This document shows, in pieces, positions 60,318 through 61,224 of a DNA stretch of 61,224 bases. The position numbers and the translations under genes were made by a program. This stretch comes from Chloroflexota bacterium (GTDB taxonomy: Bacteria; Chloroflexota; Dormibacteria; Dormibacterales; Dormibacteraceae): assembly GCA_005883575.1 (NCBI GenBank), contig VBFH01000039.1, positions 1 to 61,224 on the forward strand, written 5' to 3'. Below the pieces are notes generated by a model. That model was not told the origin of the DNA and searched no databases. It saw only the letters and a list, made by a program, of their open reading frames with translations. Each line of letters opens with the position of its first letter. Position 1 is the first letter of the stretch.

Positions 60318-61224
60318 ATGGTGACATTTGGCGGCGACAGTCACAAGCGGACTCACACCCTGGTGGCAGTAGACGGGAACGGGCGTCAGCTGGGAGAGCG
60401 CACGGTGGCAGCGACTTCCAGCGGTCACATGGAGGCCTTGGGCTGGGCCCACCAATGGCCGGAGCGACGATGGGCGCTGGAGAACTGCCGGCATCTGTCG
60501 CGGGTACTGGAGCGGGACCTATTGAGGGCCGGTGAGGCGGTCGTTCAGGTATCTCCCAAGCTGATGGGCAGCGCGCGCAGATCAGGCCGCGAGCTCGGCA
60601 AGTCGGATCCCATCGACGCCTTGGCGGTGGCACGGGCAGCATTGCGTGAGCCGCGCCTTCCAGTGGCGCAGCTGGAGGGTCGGAGCCGTGAGGTCAAGCT
60701 CTTGGTCGACCACCGTGAGGACCTGGTCGGAGAGCGAACTCGAATTCAGAATCGGCTGCTCTGGCATCTGCACGAACTGGAACCCGGCTATCAGATTGCG
60801 GCCAGTGGGCTGCTCCGAAACGTGGTTCTGGCCGAGGTCAGCATTCGCCTCGATGACCACACCGGAGTAGTCGCTGAAATCGCTCGCGAGCTGATTGACA
60901 GGCTGGCTGAGCTTAGCCAGTCGATAAAGCGATTGGAACGTCGCATTCAGGGACTGATGGGCGAGCTGTCACCAGCTTTGCTTAGCCTGGCCGGCTGCGC
61001 GGCGTTAAGCGCTGCCAAGCTGGTGGCGGAGACCGCCGATGTCAGTCGCTTCCGCTCGAGTGGAGCCTTTGCCATGCACAACGGCACGGCGCCGATTCCA
61101 GTTTGGTCGGGGAATCATGAACGTCATCGTCTCAACCGCGGCGGCAACCGCCAGCTCAACGTTGCGCTCCACCGAATCGCAATCACCCAGATGCGACTCG
61201 GTGGCGCTGCCACCGCTTACATTG
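60318..61224 (+). CDS. IS110-family transposase/recombinase (C-terminus outside window)
   Basis: About 302 codons visible. RuvC-like DEDD domain: Asp7 in FGGDSHKRTHTLVAVDG, Glu in RRWALENCRHLSRVLERDLL, and the Asp pair in LGKSDPIDALAVARAALREP. A coiled-coil helix (RELIDRLAELSQSIKRLERR) and the start of the transposase_20 domain follow (LLSLAGCAALSAAKLVAETA; FRSSGAFAMHNGTAPIPVWS; HRLNRGGNRQLNVALHRIAI) with the Ser of the C-terminal active site expected in GCxxxxA/SG-type sequence, here SSGAF. Ribosome site AAGGAGA upstream of the ATG at 60318. It is intact as far as it can be read. Confidence 0.95.
   Translation, partial: MVTFGGDSHKRTHTLVAVDGNGRQLGERTVAATSSGHMEALGWAHQWPERRWALENCRHLSRVLERDLLRAGEAVVQVSPKLMGSARRSGRELGKSDPIDALAVARAALREPRLPVAQLEGRSREVKLLVDHREDLVGERTRIQNRLLWHLHELEPGYQIAASGLLRNVVLAEVSIRLDDHTGVVAEIARELIDRLAELSQSIKRLERRIQGLMGELSPALLSLAGCAALSAAKLVAETADVSRFRSSGAFAMHNGTAPIPVWSGNHERHRLNRGGNRQLNVALHRIAITQMRLGGAATAYI

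Larger units (their letters stand above)
60100..61224 (+). mobile_element. IS110-family insertion sequence, left end and most of transposase
   Basis: The transposase gene from 60318 and the non-coding left end upstream of it. The left boundary lies between the Lhr start (60055) and the first structured segment at about 60142; it cannot be placed exactly because IS110 elements have no terminal inverted repeats of use and usually no target duplication. The right end is outside the window. Confidence 0.7.

Overview
This is a high-GC, gene-dense window (about 61 kb, 65 or so genes, short intergenic gaps, many NTGA stop/start overlaps, frequent GTG and TTG starts) from a free-living bacterium. F420-type enzymes (a PPOX-fold oxidoreductase, two Ddn-like proteins and the remains of an F420:NADP reductase), an Lhr helicase, a DUF2510-type protein and a complete Hut route suit a Chloroflexota/Dormibacterota-like or deep actinobacterial lineage. 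That placement is inference; there is no rRNA or other phylogenetic marker here.

Region by region. 1-5.3 kb: two-component system with a small secreted protein between regulator and kinase, a monofunctional peptidoglycan glycosyltransferase, a beta-propeller protein and an LCP ligase. 5.4-9.0 kb: divalent-metal operon (CDF-like protein, a soluble PRC/MgtE_N/CBS protein, an NRAMP homologue whose site residues look like the Mg-transporting branch). 9-16.5 kb: HEAT protein, F420-type enzymes, a paralogous pair of small proteins, tRNA-Arg, an M32 carboxypeptidase, nitrilase, HMG-CoA-lyase-like enzyme and a secreted phosphoesterase. 16.5-21.7 kb: sugar ABC importer (binding protein and two permeases, no ATPase) with a GH42 beta-galactosidase. 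21.8-25.1 kb: Ddn-like protein, lipoprotein and an RnfD/UnbU-like membrane protein.

25-33.4 kb is the accessory part. It begins with an AhpD-like gene whose second redox cysteine is replaced by an in-frame TGA followed by a bSECIS-like hairpin (probable selenoprotein), next to a truncated globin. Then come small membrane proteins, two decayed genes, a LUD/Gfo-Idh/MFS operon divergent from a MarR regulator with two palindromic operators, a TetR remnant, an XRE/PIN toxin-antitoxin pair and tRNA-His.

33.5-35.8 kb: phenylacetyl-CoA-epoxidase-like operon in the order A-D-B-C, in which PaaD is split: its MIP18 domain lies between A and B, and its zinc ribbon is a start-less frame after C. 35.8-40.5 kb: FdhD, a CPBP protease and other small genes. 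40.6-46.2 kb: the hut operon (hutH-U-F-I), with a Cys-Ser-Gly MIO triad in HutH. 46.2-50.6 kb: polyphosphate cluster (ppk1, CYTH-CHAD, SixA-like phosphatase) with a decayed AlkD gene at its end. 50.8-55.7 kb: orphan Flp pilin, LysR regulator, ABC-2 exporter, GH4 glycosidase, tRNA-Pro and a VOC protein. 55.7-61.2 kb: a large Lhr helicase, then the left end of an IS110 element with a structured leader that may be its bridge RNA; the transposase runs off the window.

The observations most worth follow-up are the UGA-containing AhpD gene with its hairpin, the NRAMP/MgtE-sensor operon, the split PaaD, the IS110 leader RNA and the paired MarR operators.
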